DNA from: Tieghemiomyces parasiticus
Taxonomy: Eukaryota; Kickxellomycota; Dimargaritomycetes; Dimargaritales; Dimargaritaceae
DNA length: 64,000 bases
NCBI GenBank assembly: GCA_027575765.1
Contig: JANBPT010000027.1
Location: 44,707 to 108,706, forward strand
Direction of reading: 5' to 3'
Shown here piece after piece: positions 45,601-54,907 of the stretch. Each line of letters opens with the position of its first letter. Position 1 is the stretch's first letter. The translations under genes were made by a program, and so were the position numbers. The notes beneath the pieces were generated by a model. The model worked only from the letters and a program-made list of their open reading frames with translations. It was not told the DNA's origin and made no database searches.

Positions 45601-48600
45601 AGGCGCAAGCAACGCCCAGCTCCGCGTTGCCGTCGTGGCGGGCCAGGTCGGACAAAATATCCCACTGCTGCAGGCGACGGGTGGCGGCCACCCACCGGTC
45701 CTCCCACAAAGCATATTCGGCCTCGCCGAAGGGAAGGCCTCCGCGGCGGGCCCGCAACTGAGCACGTTCGTACATGGTCTGCGCAGGGGCCCAGGCGTCG
45801 GCCTGCTCGTACGACAGGGCCGTGGTGGTTTCCAGGTAAGAGGCCCGCCGACGCCAAAGGCCTACGAAGTAGTCAGGTTCGGCCAGGGCATCGTAGAGGG
45901 AGGCCAGGGCGTCTAGGGCCCCACCGCGCACGGGATCCTCGCCGACGGCGTCCACAGGTTCAGCGGGCAACTCGTCCACCTGGCGTTCCAGTAGAAGCAC
46001 TGCCGAGTGCCAGGCGTCGAAGGTCGTCCCGAGGAACCGGATCAGGTGCGGAGCAAGACGGGGCAGCGGACGACAGGGACGGACCGCGGACAAAAGGGCC
46101 TGGACAACGTTAGGGCGGGCCCCCGCCTGGCGGCGGTGGTAGGGCCGGGCAAGCAACGTGATGAGGGCGCGGCTAAGATCGTGGCGGGATTTGGCCGGCA
46201 GGGTAGCCCAGGCCGCCGGGAACAAAGACTGCCACAGCGCTGGGGCCAGCTGGGCGTCGCAGTAGACCAACTCGGTGAGCGGACGGGTGAGATCGCCCAC
46301 GGTGGCGTTGCGAAGGCGTCGGACAAAGCTGGCCACGGCGATCCCGAGCAGGTCAGGAGGCGGCGGAGGAACGTTGGTACTAGAGGGCGGCGGGAGAGCG
46401 AGGGTCGGAGGCGCGGCAGCCAGTTCCGCCGACGGTCCAATCCGGACGGTCTCGCGGACAGCGCCCAAGACTAGAATGACAGCTTGGCGCAGCCAAGGGT
46501 AGTCGGCCAGGCCTTCCCAGTTCTGGACAGCGATGATGTAGACGAGCCGGGCGGCCAGGTCGGTACTCACGCTCCTGTGCCACAGCGTAAAGAAGGCCAT
46601 GCGCAGGGACGGCACGGGACTGCAGGTACCACGCAGGAAGGCCGTCTCTAGACGGTAGGTCAGCTCAGAACGGGCGAACCGTGGGTCGGCGTAGATCCGT
46701 TCCACCAGGCGCAGGTACTCTAGGCTGAGATCGGGCAGATCTGGGCGGACCAGGCAGGCCATGGTGACAAGGAGGTTGGCCTTCTCACGAGCGGTGGGAA
46801 ACAACGTGGCCGGGTCCAGTACCCAGTCAGCCACGCGACGTAGGGTAGAACCAAGGAGGTCCGGATCGCGGCCGCGCTCGACGAGACTGACGAGCGAGGT
46901 GAGGTACCAGCGTCGTTGGTCGCCAAGGTGGGCAACGCGGGGGCCGAGAAGGTCCAACGTGAGGAGGAGCAGGCGACGCGGACCGTCCGGGGCGTCGGAT
47001 TCTGCCGTGGCGGCACCTTCGAGCGAATTAGAGGTTGACTTGTGCATTCCGTGAGTGTTGGCCGCCCCGGCAGTGGGCAGAAACACTGCCGCACCCGACC
47101 GATTGGACGGCTGTTGGGGAGCAGTGGCAGTCGTGGCCGTAGTCGATGTAGTGGAGGCCGCGGCAGAGTGCGTTTTCCCGGGCGCCGCCGGTTCGACGTG
47201 GTCGAGTGTAAGTTGCTGGAGGAGACGCACTAGAGCTGGCAAAAATGGGTCCGGGGCCTCGGGTTGGGCGCGACTCTTGGCGTCCAGAGCTCGCAGCACC
47301 CCAAGGAGATTCGTGGCGTTGGCCAGGCCCTCGGCGATGAAGCGGTCCAGGCGAGCCACTAGGTCGTCGTTGTCGTCGCTGTCCAGCTGCATCGTGGAAC
47401 CCGTGTCATCAGTCACCGGAATAGTTGGGGCCGTACCACTCACGGTCGCCGACGCCGGGTCGCCCTCGCCGACCCGGTTCTCGGTTAGCATCACCGCGTA
47501 GATGCGCACCAACACAGGATGCAAGGCGGCCACGGCCGATGGGGTGTCGAGGGCAAGCACGGGACCAAGCAGCCGACCGATGGCCGCGGCATTCGCCCGC
47601 AGCCATGCCGGCCCGGCGCGGTCGAGGGCTAGATTGAGTACGTCGAGGGCCGGAGCGGCGGCAGCGGCGCGAGGGGCCGCTTCAGTCGATGGAGCAAAAG
47701 CGACGGCGCGCTCAAAATAACCCAGTGGAATGCGGAGGTCAGGCCAAACGGCCGAGGACAGCAAGGCACGCAATAGTTGGAAAGCCCGCGGGGCGAGACT
47801 GACGCGGTGCGCGGTAGGCCCTTCGGGGCCGAAGCAGATGAACCGAACAAGGTAAGTGACCACGGCCTCACGCAGGGCGGAGGGCGGGGCGTAACCATCT
47901 TCCTCCCCGGGCGGGTCCGTGGCCGTGGGCGCCGTCTCGGCTACGGGCTTGGATGGAGCCAGGTCTGCCGCTTCGTCCGTAGGGGCTGGCCGCTTGCGGG
48001 AGGGCGACATGGTGCGCTCCGTATTCGCAGGGTGCCCATCGTCATTCCCAAGGCCCAACCGCCGACGTTCCCACGTGAGCACCAGGTTGGTCAAATCAAG
48101 GGTGAGAGTGCGCGTCTCAGCCGTACCAGTGGCCACCAGGCCTAGCTTGGCCAACACCCCCACGACGTGCGGGAAGAAGTGGGCGCGGTAGGGGTAGAAC
48201 AGGTCTGGGTGGCGGACAAGCAGCCCGTACACGGTGGTGAGTGCACCCGCGGCCCCGGGCCCGTCCTCAACAAGGCTGCGAGTTATCCACCGCACCCAGG
48301 CCGGGGTCCCAGCAGAGGCACCATCGGTAGTGGCAGGTAGACGCTGCGGCAGCACAGGGGTCATGCAGTCAAGGGCTTGGCGAACGAGGGTGCGGGTCTC
48401 AGCCTGGTTGGCTCGTAGAAGGGCGACGTAGACCTGGGAGCAGATCTTGGCCGGGGTATCGAACGCAGCAATAAACCGGGCCAGTAACACGTAGGCGGCC
48501 TGCTTGGGGATCACATCGTCTAGCTTAATGAAGTGCCAGGTAAACAGGATGACGGTCTTCTTGGCCTCAACTCGTCGCGGGGCGCCCTCAACGATCAGAG

Positions 48601-51600
48601 CGGTAAACTGGAGCAGTTCAAGGGCCAGGGTGTCTGGCAAGAGTTGGGCGCGGCGGTCGGCCGGGAGTCGGGCCGGAATGGCGTCCCACAAGTGGGTGGT
48701 GATGCGCCGCATGAGGACATCATCCAGGAGGGGCACGCCGCGGTTGAGAGCGGCGTAGACCAGGGGGTTCACCAGCAAATGGAACGCGGCAACTTTATCA
48801 GCGGCGCGAATGGAGGGGTCAGTGAGGCCTTCCAGGGCGCGGCTCACGATGAGCCGCTGGGCCGGCAGGTCAGCACTGAGCGCCAGGGCCTCCCAGTAGA
48901 ACTGCCGAAGCAATACGGGCCCCACGGGGGTTGATGGGCCAGCGAACGGGAGTAGTGCGTACGCCCAGGCTACGGTGTCGGCCGGCCGGTGGCGGATGCA
49001 GCGCATGACGGCGACCACGAGGTGCTGGACGTCGCGACGACGGGTGATTGACTGCTCGGCCCCAGCCGGGGCGAGGGCCAGGGCACGATCGACCAGGGCG
49101 CCATGCTGGACAAGCCAGCCGGGATCTGCGCGGGCCAGGGCTAGTAGTAGGCAGCCCAGGTGGTGAACTTCGGTCGACCCGTCAGCATGGCCCTCCTCGA
49201 TGCCCTTGCTCGGGGCCGACCGGTCTCCACCTTCCGGGTTGGCTGATAAGTTGGCCGTCCCATTACCCGCAGTACCGGCGGCAACGTTATCGCTGCCGGA
49301 GGATTTGGCCCAACTGTCTTTTGTCCCAGCCGCTTCGGGAGTGGAGGCCGCAGGAGTGGGCAGTTTCGCGAGTAACGGCGCCGAGTCTTTCATGAGCTCT
49401 TGTCGCAGTGGGCCGCCCACATCGCCATCGGTGCCGTCCGGGGCATCTAACAGCGCGACAAACAGTCGCGCGTGGGGCTCACTGGCCAGACGGTCGAGAA
49501 AATAGGCCACAGTCTCGGTCGGGTAGTGTACCAGGTACCGCCGTAGCGGGGCACGGAAGGGCCCCGCGGCGTCACGACGGAGATGAGTCTCGATACGCAC
49601 CACATGGTCGACGAGCTCACCTAGAAACATAACAGCGGTCAGAGGGAGCAAGTGGAACACGTCAAGGACAGCCACAGCTACAGCCACCCCATCGGCGTCG
49701 GCGAGAGGGCGCGCGGCAGCAGTTTCGAGGGCAGCCGGTGGGGTCAAGCTGACCAGGTGATCGAGCAGTTTGCGACCAATCTCCGCTTTGAAATAGCTAG
49801 TCAGCAGCTTAAGCATCCGCGCTAGGGCCTCCAAGCCAGATACCGAGAGCCGGCGGTGATCGGCCAGCGACATGAGGATCGGCCGGAGGCCCGTCTGTAG
49901 CAGCTCCTTGGGCAGCTTCGGTAAGTGGGTTAAGATGTACCGCAAGCCGTGGTGCGCAACCGCGACAAGTTCGGGCGATTTGGCGTAAAGGGCCTTGAAA
50001 AACACTGCAATGATGCGGGGCTGAATGGGGTTCTGGCGGGCGGTCATCAGGTCGGAACTGGCCATGGCGGCGGCGAGGAGGCGTAGGCAAACCAATCGGA
50101 AGGTGACTAGGGCCTCAGGGCCACGGGCCGGTCCCCGGTTCACTAGGGCCTGGTCCTCGGCATCGGCCAGGGCCAGGGCCTCGTTAAGTAGGCGGACGAG
50201 AGGTTCACTGAGGGTGAGCAACGGTGGCCGCAAGGTGAGGCAGTACGTGACGGCATCGGTGTGGCCAATCTGCATGTGCGGGGCGAGGGCGCGGAGCGGT
50301 TTGGCAAAGATGGGGCGCAGCAGCTTGTCGCGAACGGGCCGGAGGAGGTCAGTCACTGTCACATCGGTGCACTCGGCCAGGAGAGCACAGGCAGCCTGGG
50401 CGGTAGCCCGGACCGTGGCGTCCGAGTGAGTGAGCTCGCTCACAAAGAGGTCAAGAAGGTGGGCAAAACGCATGCGGACGACGGTGTCCGTGCCAGGCTC
50501 AGCGTGGGCAATAGGGGTCTGGATGGGGGCCGGGGTCGTGGCCGTTGGTACAGCGGAGGGGGTCGAATCGGCTACATCCACCTCCATAGCGGTATCCGCC
50601 GGTTCGGCCTTCGCGCTGGATTCCTGTGCAGCGTCGGTCTGATCGCCCAGTGTGCCCTGCTCGGTCTTAACCTTAGTATCGGGGTCGTCGTCCTTTGCAT
50701 GCGCTCGTTCGGAACGCGTATTGGCCCCCTCTACGTCCATATCGGCGCCGCCCGGTGGATTCTCAGAAGCAGCATCACCGGCGGCCGTTGCATCGCCTTC
50801 AACTTTGGTAGCGAAGGCGGTCGTCGACGGGTCCGTGGGCGGCGTTACCGGTTTAACTACAGGAGTGGCACCACTGGGTGCCGGGGTTGCAGCGGCAGAT
50901 GACGTTGCTGCCTCTACGGGTACCCGGTACCCGTTCCAACATGCCCGTAGGATGTACTGCAAAGTGGCGGTTGCGAAAGCGACGTGGCGAGCCAGGCTGT
51001 AATATTCGGTCACAGTCGCATCCTTCAGGATATAGAGTAGACCCTTGGCAAAATCAACCACGTGTTCCTGCAGCCAGGATCGACCGAGCGGCAGGCGGCA
51101 CAGAACGTCGAGGGCATGGCGGGCCCCTAGCTGGCGGGTTCGGTCCGACAGGTAACAGCCGTAGGTGAACCGACGGGCCAGCTGGTGAAAGACCGGGAAG
51201 TGTGCAAGCTGGGGGGACACGGGTAGGTCCGGCTCATCTGAATGATCGTCGCGGGCTGGTAGCAAGGTATCGGCCCAGGTGGGAAGGGGTACGTCAGCCG
51301 CGTCCGCAGGCAGGGTCAAGTGGTACAAGGTACGGTAGAGCAGCCGGAGAGCGCGGGCAGCGTGAGGGCCGAGTCCGGGAATGGTAAAGGCCGCGGCTAG
51401 CGCGACGGCGAACGACGTGCCCGGCTCTGATACGGTACCATCGACGGCTTCCACGGCGTAACCGACCGCCACGTAGCGGACGACGGCCTCGAGTTGCCGT
51501 CCGGCACGGTCAGCAACGAGGGGGGAGGCGGCCGCGCGAAACAGGGCCCCGAGCACGGCGGCGAGGTCTCCGCTCTCGTCACTGACGGCGACCACCACGG

Positions 51601-54600
51601 TGTCGTCGCCCCCACGCTCTTCGTCCCCGATCGACGCGGACAGATTGTCCGTCTCGCCGGCCAAGTCGGAAACCGTCAATGGCGGCAAAGCCGGAACACC
51701 GTCGGTATCGGCGACCGCGGCCAACGGGCCGGTCAGGTCGAGACTCTGAAGTCGTGTGCGCAGGTGGGTCACTCCGGCCTCAGTGACCCCCGTGGTGTCG
51801 AGAAGGAGGGATAGCTGGCCGGTGACGAAGGTGAAAGCGCGTTTGACGTGCCTTGGGTCGGCAGTGGGGTCGCGCAGGACTGCAATGGCAGTCCGGCGGG
51901 CAGCAGCCAAGGGTAGGGAGGCGAGCGAGTCGGCCGCACCGTGAAAAGGGAGGGCCACAGGGGTCGGGTATGGTCCATCTGCCCCCACGGGTGGCCCGGT
52001 GCGAAACAACCGCCGGTTCCGTCCGCCCAGCTTACCCAGGATACGGACGGTGGTGTGGCTGAGGAGCGGGTCGTAGGGGGCCGGTCGGAGGTGACGCCAC
52101 AGCGCGCGCATAATGTCGCCGATGACTGGAGCTAAGACGGGGTCGAGGAATTCCTGCATAAGGTTGTCGATACAGAGTTCCAGGGTGCGCAGACCTTGGC
52201 CTACCAGCTCGGACCCTGGAGTGAGGGCTAGGACCAAGGGCCGCATGAGCAGGTGAAGATAGGGCAAGAGCACGCTGAGACGGACAGGCACGGTCAGACA
52301 AATCTCGACGTACAGGTCGCGCAGAGGGGCGTCCCGCGTGGTGGCTAGCAGGGCGTTTAGGTTTTCCAATAGCACCTGGAGCAGCGGGAGGACCTCCTTG
52401 TACAGAAGTTCGAACCGGCCCCCGCCGATACTCCGGAAAAGGGCCCGGAGCAGGTGGAAGTAGTCGGCCGGGTACCGGGCGCGGCCGGCGCGCTTCAAGC
52501 AGGTCAGGACGAGGGGCGCCGCGTGGGGACGAAGGACGGCCTCGTTGGCGGCGGGGAACAGAGTAACGGACATGAATACTAACTTGAAAAGCTGTACTGT
52601 CACGGCGGTGGCCTGCAGGTCAGGCCCGCCCAGGCCACTCAGTCGGGGCATGAGGAAGGACAGGCAGACGCTGGCGAACCCTGGGGACGCGGCGTCACTG
52701 GCCAGGAAAAACTGCGGAATGGTGAGTAGCGGCACGTGACGCAGGGTCTGTTCGAAGAGGAAAGGCAGTTGGGACGCGAAGACCTCCTGAAACACGGCCG
52801 GGTCGATGTATATAAACACGCTGGCGAAATGCTCCAGTAGCTCCTTGGCCTCTTTAGTCACCGCCGCTAGGCGAGCTGCGAACCGGCGGTGATGCGTTCG
52901 GGCTGCCTGGTCATCACCCTCGGGTTCGAGCGGGGCGAGCGGGAACGTAGCGGTGGCCAGCACAGTTGGCGAGGCGGGCGGCACAGTATCCTCCTCCATC
53001 GCTGTCGAGGCGGTTGCGTCCTGTGCGAGATGGTCCTCGATACCTCCCGCGGTCGGTGTGGTGGTCTGGTCCTTGAGCAGCATGCGACCCTTCCCTAGGC
53101 AGGAGCTCTTCCCTTCTGGTGTGCTTTCCTCCGCCTCAGCCGTGTTATCCCTCCCCTGCGCCGGGTTTGCCTCGGATACAATACCCCCCTCGTCAGGAGA
53201 AGCGTAGTAGTCAAAGCACTCGACCCCGGCGCGGAACAGATCTACAAACAGGGCCACTTCCGCGGGGGAGAACCCGCGGGCCACGGCACCGTAATCAGCT
53301 GGGGCGTCGGGTCCGGGGGGAGGGTTGACGTGCTTCAGTACGAATGCCACGTTCTTGAGGCCGGACACGAGGTTTTTGATGAGGAAGCGGGTGTCCTTGT
53401 TGGCATCCGGGGACGAGGCACCGGTGGACAGCGGGATCGGAAGGCGGGACTCGTAAACCGTACCGGGGCCCAGGTTGTCATCGACATCATTGACCTCGGC
53501 CTCGTCGGTCTTCGGAGCCGACACGGTCGGACGTGCCCGGACCCGAAGCGCCGCCAGGGCCTGCAGCTTGCGTAAGAAGGCGTCTAGCAGACGAATCAGC
53601 AGGGTACGCGCCTCGGCCTTGTCCGGCAGGGCAACGAGGCAATCGATCAGGTTGATGAGCAGCTTGGCACACATACTCTGGATACCCGCCGCCAAAGTGG
53701 GGTCGTGAAGGTGTGCGGCGTAGGCAGTGATAGCGCGGGCCAGCTGGGCGGCAGTACGGTCGCCACGCACGTGGTGGACCAGGTCGGCCAGGAGACTAAA
53801 GGCAATGGGACGTAGGGTCTCACGGGCAGTGACTCCAGAACCGATCAGAACGTCTTCGTCGAGCAGATCGTCAACAACGGAACCGAAAGCGGTACAGAAT
53901 GGGGTGGCGAGAATGTGGCGTAGAGCCACCAACATCTCCCTCCGGGTTGTAACGGCCCCAGCGGGGCAGTCACGGAGCAGTTGGACCACCAGGTCGGGCA
54001 GTACGGTGCGGTATGGGGTCAGATCGGCACCGAAACTCCGCAGGGCAAAAGCTAAGAAGGACAGGGTCTTGACCTGAGCGGTAAAGAAGTCCGGGGGTAG
54101 GGCGGCGTTGCTGGGAGCGGTGGCGGTGGGCGTGGCGGGGGTGGGTGCAGACGTGGAGACACGCTTCAGCGTCCCCTCGGGTGGGCGCAGTTGTAGAAGG
54201 CCTACTAGGAGGGACACGAACCCGGGGACGTTTTCGGCTGCAAACCGCTTGTGGCTCTGGCAGAACATGACCACGATCACGGGGCACTCCGCCAGGACTT
54301 TGAAGCTCCGTATGCCGCGTATTAGCGTCCGGCCCTCACCCTCCGACGTAGTGGTGGGTGATAAGGGCCGCGGTGAGGCGAAGGGGTTGCTCAGCGGCGT
54401 GGCCGCGTGTGGGGTGGCAGCGGCGGCCGCTGCCTCAGCGGCATCGCGCACGGTAGCGCCGGCTTGCCGGTACATATCCCGGACCAGGTCCAGAAAGGGT
54501 TGAATATGTTCCTCCACGGCGGCCTTAAACGCACGGTGGAGTTCAACCAGCACCTTGAGGGCGAGTAAGGTATTTTCCTCATTATCGGTACGGATCACGT

Positions 54601-54907
54601 CCAGGGTGAGGGCGGCCAGGTCGGAGGCGTGGGGACGCAAGGCTTCGCTGGGCGGGAATCGCTGGAGGATCTCCAGGGCGGTGTGCCGGAGCCGCTGCTC
54701 GGGCGCTGCAGGGCTAAAGGCTGACGGGGTTCGACGAAGGAGGTCAGTGAGGACCGGGACTAGTGTCGCCAGTGGGGGCCCACCAGAGGGCCAAGTTTCA
54801 ATGGCGTCGCGTAGTTCGCGAAGGATGGTGGCCTTGAGGTTCAGGTCCAGGGTCGAGTCGGCGAGCCGTGCCGCGTAGACCTCGCAATTGGGAGCACCCG
54901 TAGCCAT
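42668..54907 (-). CDS. TRA1: TRA1/TRRAP, pseudokinase scaffold of SAGA and NuA4
   Basis: This giant PIKK-family scaffold binds transcriptional activators and anchors the SAGA and NuA4 acetyltransferase complexes. It is one uninterrupted exon of about 4079 residues (yeast 3744, human 3859). The frame extends 81 codons further upstream, but I choose ATG 54907 because the Tra1-like N-terminus (helices, then LRELRDAIETW) starts there and the preceding codons read like a leader. Most of the length is HEAT-repeat helix. A Thr/Ala/Glu-rich linker (coordinates about 50500-50950) is lineage-specific low complexity. The FAT region precedes a PI3K-like domain in the last ~450 residues, and the end LARMDCIWMPWF is a FATC. 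Where active kinases have DRHxxN and DFG, this reads GHRYPHK and ATEL, so it is catalytically dead, as in Tra1. Confidence 0.95.
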   Translation of the reverse strand: MATGAPNCEVYAARLADSTLDLNLKATILRELRDAIETWPSGGPPLATLVPVLTDLLRRTPSAFSPAAPEQRLRHTALEILQRFPPSEALRPHASDLAALTLDVIRTDNEENTLLALKVLVELHRAFKAAVEEHIQPFLDLVRDMYRQAGATVRDAAEAAAAAATPHAATPLSNPFASPRPLSPTTTSEGEGRTLIRGIRSFKVLAECPVIVVMFCQSHKRFAAENVPGFVSLLVGLLQLRPPEGTLKRVSTSAPTPATPTATAPSNAALPPDFFTAQVKTLSFLAFALRSFGADLTPYRTVLPDLVVQLLRDCPAGAVTTRREMLVALRHILATPFCTAFGSVVDDLLDEDVLIGSGVTARETLRPIAFSLLADLVHHVRGDRTAAQLARAITAYAAHLHDPTLAAGIQSMCAKLLINLIDCLVALPDKAEARTLLIRLLDAFLRKLQALAALRVRARPTVSAPKTDEAEVNDVDDNLGPGTVYESRLPIPLSTGASSPDANKDTRFLIKNLVSGLKNVAFVLKHVNPPPGPDAPADYGAVARGFSPAEVALFVDLFRAGVECFDYYASPDEGGIVSEANPAQGRDNTAEAEESTPEGKSSCLGKGRMLLKDQTTTPTAGGIEDHLAQDATASTAMEEDTVPPASPTVLATATFPLAPLEPEGDDQAARTHHRRFAARLAAVTKEAKELLEHFASVFIYIDPAVFQEVFASQLPFLFEQTLRHVPLLTIPQFFLASDAASPGFASVCLSFLMPRLSGLGGPDLQATAVTVQLFKLVFMSVTLFPAANEAVLRPHAAPLVLTCLKRAGRARYPADYFHLLRALFRSIGGGRFELLYKEVLPLLQVLLENLNALLATTRDAPLRDLYVEICLTVPVRLSVLLPYLHLLMRPLVLALTPGSELVGQGLRTLELCIDNLMQEFLDPVLAPVIGDIMRALWRHLRPAPYDPLLSHTTVRILGKLGGRNRRLFRTGPPVGADGPYPTPVALPFHGAADSLASLPLAAARRTAIAVLRDPTADPRHVKRAFTFVTGQLSLLLDTTGVTEAGVTHLRTRLQSLDLTGPLAAVADTDGVPALPPLTVSDLAGETDNLSASIGDEERGGDDTVVVAVSDESGDLAAVLGALFRAAASPLVADRAGRQLEAVVRYVAVGYAVEAVDGTVSEPGTSFAVALAAAFTIPGLGPHAARALRLLYRTLYHLTLPADAADVPLPTWADTLLPARDDHSDEPDLPVSPQLAHFPVFHQLARRFTYGCYLSDRTRQLGARHALDVLCRLPLGRSWLQEHVVDFAKGLLYILKDATVTEYYSLARHVAFATATLQYILRACWNGYRVPVEAATSSAAATPAPSGATPVVKPVTPPTDPSTTAFATKVEGDATAAGDAASENPPGGADMDVEGANTRSERAHAKDDDPDTKVKTEQGTLGDQTDAAQESSAKAEPADTAMEVDVADSTPSAVPTATTPAPIQTPIAHAEPGTDTVVRMRFAHLLDLFVSELTHSDATVRATAQAACALLAECTDVTVTDLLRPVRDKLLRPIFAKPLRALAPHMQIGHTDAVTYCLTLRPPLLTLSEPLVRLLNEALALADAEDQALVNRGPARGPEALVTFRLVCLRLLAAAMASSDLMTARQNPIQPRIIAVFFKALYAKSPELVAVAHHGLRYILTHLPKLPKELLQTGLRPILMSLADHRRLSVSGLEALARMLKLLTSYFKAEIGRKLLDHLVSLTPPAALETAAARPLADADGVAVAVAVLDVFHLLPLTAVMFLGELVDHVVRIETHLRRDAAGPFRAPLRRYLVHYPTETVAYFLDRLASEPHARLFVALLDAPDGTDGDVGGPLRQELMKDSAPLLAKLPTPAASTPEAAGTKDSWAKSSGSDNVAAGTAGNGTANLSANPEGGDRSAPSKGIEEGHADGSTEVHHLGCLLLALARADPGWLVQHGALVDRALALAPAGAEQSITRRRDVQHLVVAVMRCIRHRPADTVAWAYALLPFAGPSTPVGPVLLRQFYWEALALSADLPAQRLIVSRALEGLTDPSIRAADKVAAFHLLVNPLVYAALNRGVPLLDDVLMRRITTHLWDAIPARLPADRRAQLLPDTLALELLQFTALIVEGAPRRVEAKKTVILFTWHFIKLDDVIPKQAAYVLLARFIAAFDTPAKICSQVYVALLRANQAETRTLVRQALDCMTPVLPQRLPATTDGASAGTPAWVRWITRSLVEDGPGAAGALTTVYGLLVRHPDLFYPYRAHFFPHVVGVLAKLGLVATGTAETRTLTLDLTNLVLTWERRRLGLGNDDGHPANTERTMSPSRKRPAPTDEAADLAPSKPVAETAPTATDPPGEEDGYAPPSALREAVVTYLVRFICFGPEGPTAHRVSLAPRAFQLLRALLSSAVWPDLRIPLGYFERAVAFAPSTEAAPRAAAAAPALDVLNLALDRAGPAWLRANAAAIGRLLGPVLALDTPSAVAALHPVLVRIYAVMLTENRVGEGDPASATVSGTAPTIPVTDDTGSTMQLDSDDNDDLVARLDRFIAEGLANATNLLGVLRALDAKSRAQPEAPDPFLPALVRLLQQLTLDHVEPAAPGKTHSAAASTTSTTATTATAPQQPSNRSGAAVFLPTAGAANTHGMHKSTSNSLEGAATAESDAPDGPRRLLLLTLDLLGPRVAHLGDQRRWYLTSLVSLVERGRDPDLLGSTLRRVADWVLDPATLFPTAREKANLLVTMACLVRPDLPDLSLEYLRLVERIYADPRFARSELTYRLETAFLRGTCSPVPSLRMAFFTLWHRSVSTDLAARLVYIIAVQNWEGLADYPWLRQAVILVLGAVRETVRIGPSAELAAAPPTLALPPPSSTNVPPPPPDLLGIAVASFVRRLRNATVGDLTRPLTELVYCDAQLAPALWQSLFPAAWATLPAKSRHDLSRALITLLARPYHRRQAGARPNVVQALLSAVRPCRPLPRLAPHLIRFLGTTFDAWHSAVLLLERQVDELPAEPVDAVGEDPVRGGALDALASLYDALAEPDYFVGLWRRRASYLETTTALSYEQADAWAPAQTMYERAQLRARRGGLPFGEAEYALWEDRWVAATRRLQQWDILSDLARHDGNAELGVACAWRLWDWKQDGTRVDPLLAALPEPEGPRARLYAAFRTLLRDPTDESAFATACHTGVQSALRAWSALPAAVGPAHVSTLHLFQLTVELQEAAHLYAGLSVTTAANLETRAHDLKAGLQTWRERLPNQWDDIDLWSDLVAWRQHTFTAINKAYLPLLPALTAAANAASSGNTAVATPGPAVSFAYRGYHETAWLINRFAEVARRHGLLDVCVDSLDKIYTLPNIEIQEAFLKLREQAQCYYARPAEWTTGLDVINNTNLVYFNGAQRAEFFALKGRFLAKLGMPVLAKHAFSEAIQADLASGKAWAAWAQFNDRQFAAHPTDTDWGPNALSCYLHAAGLAQKPRHARRYLARILWLLSLDPDGSMAGMFEKFQGERPHLAWAAFIPQLLTGLHHREVRLCRSLLIMLAKNFPQALHYPVRAAREELQLQRRPMGAGATPSPAVDPAFEHVDEIMRVLKTAFPLAGTSIEMMLEQIQTRLKPTSDEEVYRLLVALHSDAVQQLSLRLAHGLGASALPPTTAANLRKFAHSVVPPADRPAFAAAFLEPNLTFEPYLTRLRTWRDRFETRVAARPARQPLERFSHYLVEFGATRYDEIEVPGQYQLLRADGDPIRIDRFVPAVDTVRGFGSVARRLRIRGHDGTIYPFLVQQPLPRHSRREERVHQLFRFLDGVLGNQREPRRRGLTFTLPVIVAVAPHLRLVADDPTYVSLQAVYESHCRTKQIDRDAATAFYLTQLQRADAGRAKPEAVSLKMDVIDRLSTLYAPPTILRDYALAAAPSAGAYWRFRQQVTAQLALSTFMTYVLSAGHRYPHKFQVSRATGRVWATELVPMWTAQSPLFTNVEAVPFRLTPNLQTFLTPVGVEGAFVGCLVAVARGLVEPEHELADYLSVFARDELYSWQAAHGGQGANATATLDHTVLRDRVAQNVHTVLVKAETLACRNDRAKGADQTVPACQTVLDLVSHATNPGILARMDCIWMPWF

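Noticed and set aside
42668..54907. Many long open frames antisense to TRA1 (for example 42968-43660, 50261-50902)
   Set aside because: They are shadows expected on the opposite strand of a GC-rich coding exon; none resembles a protein family.
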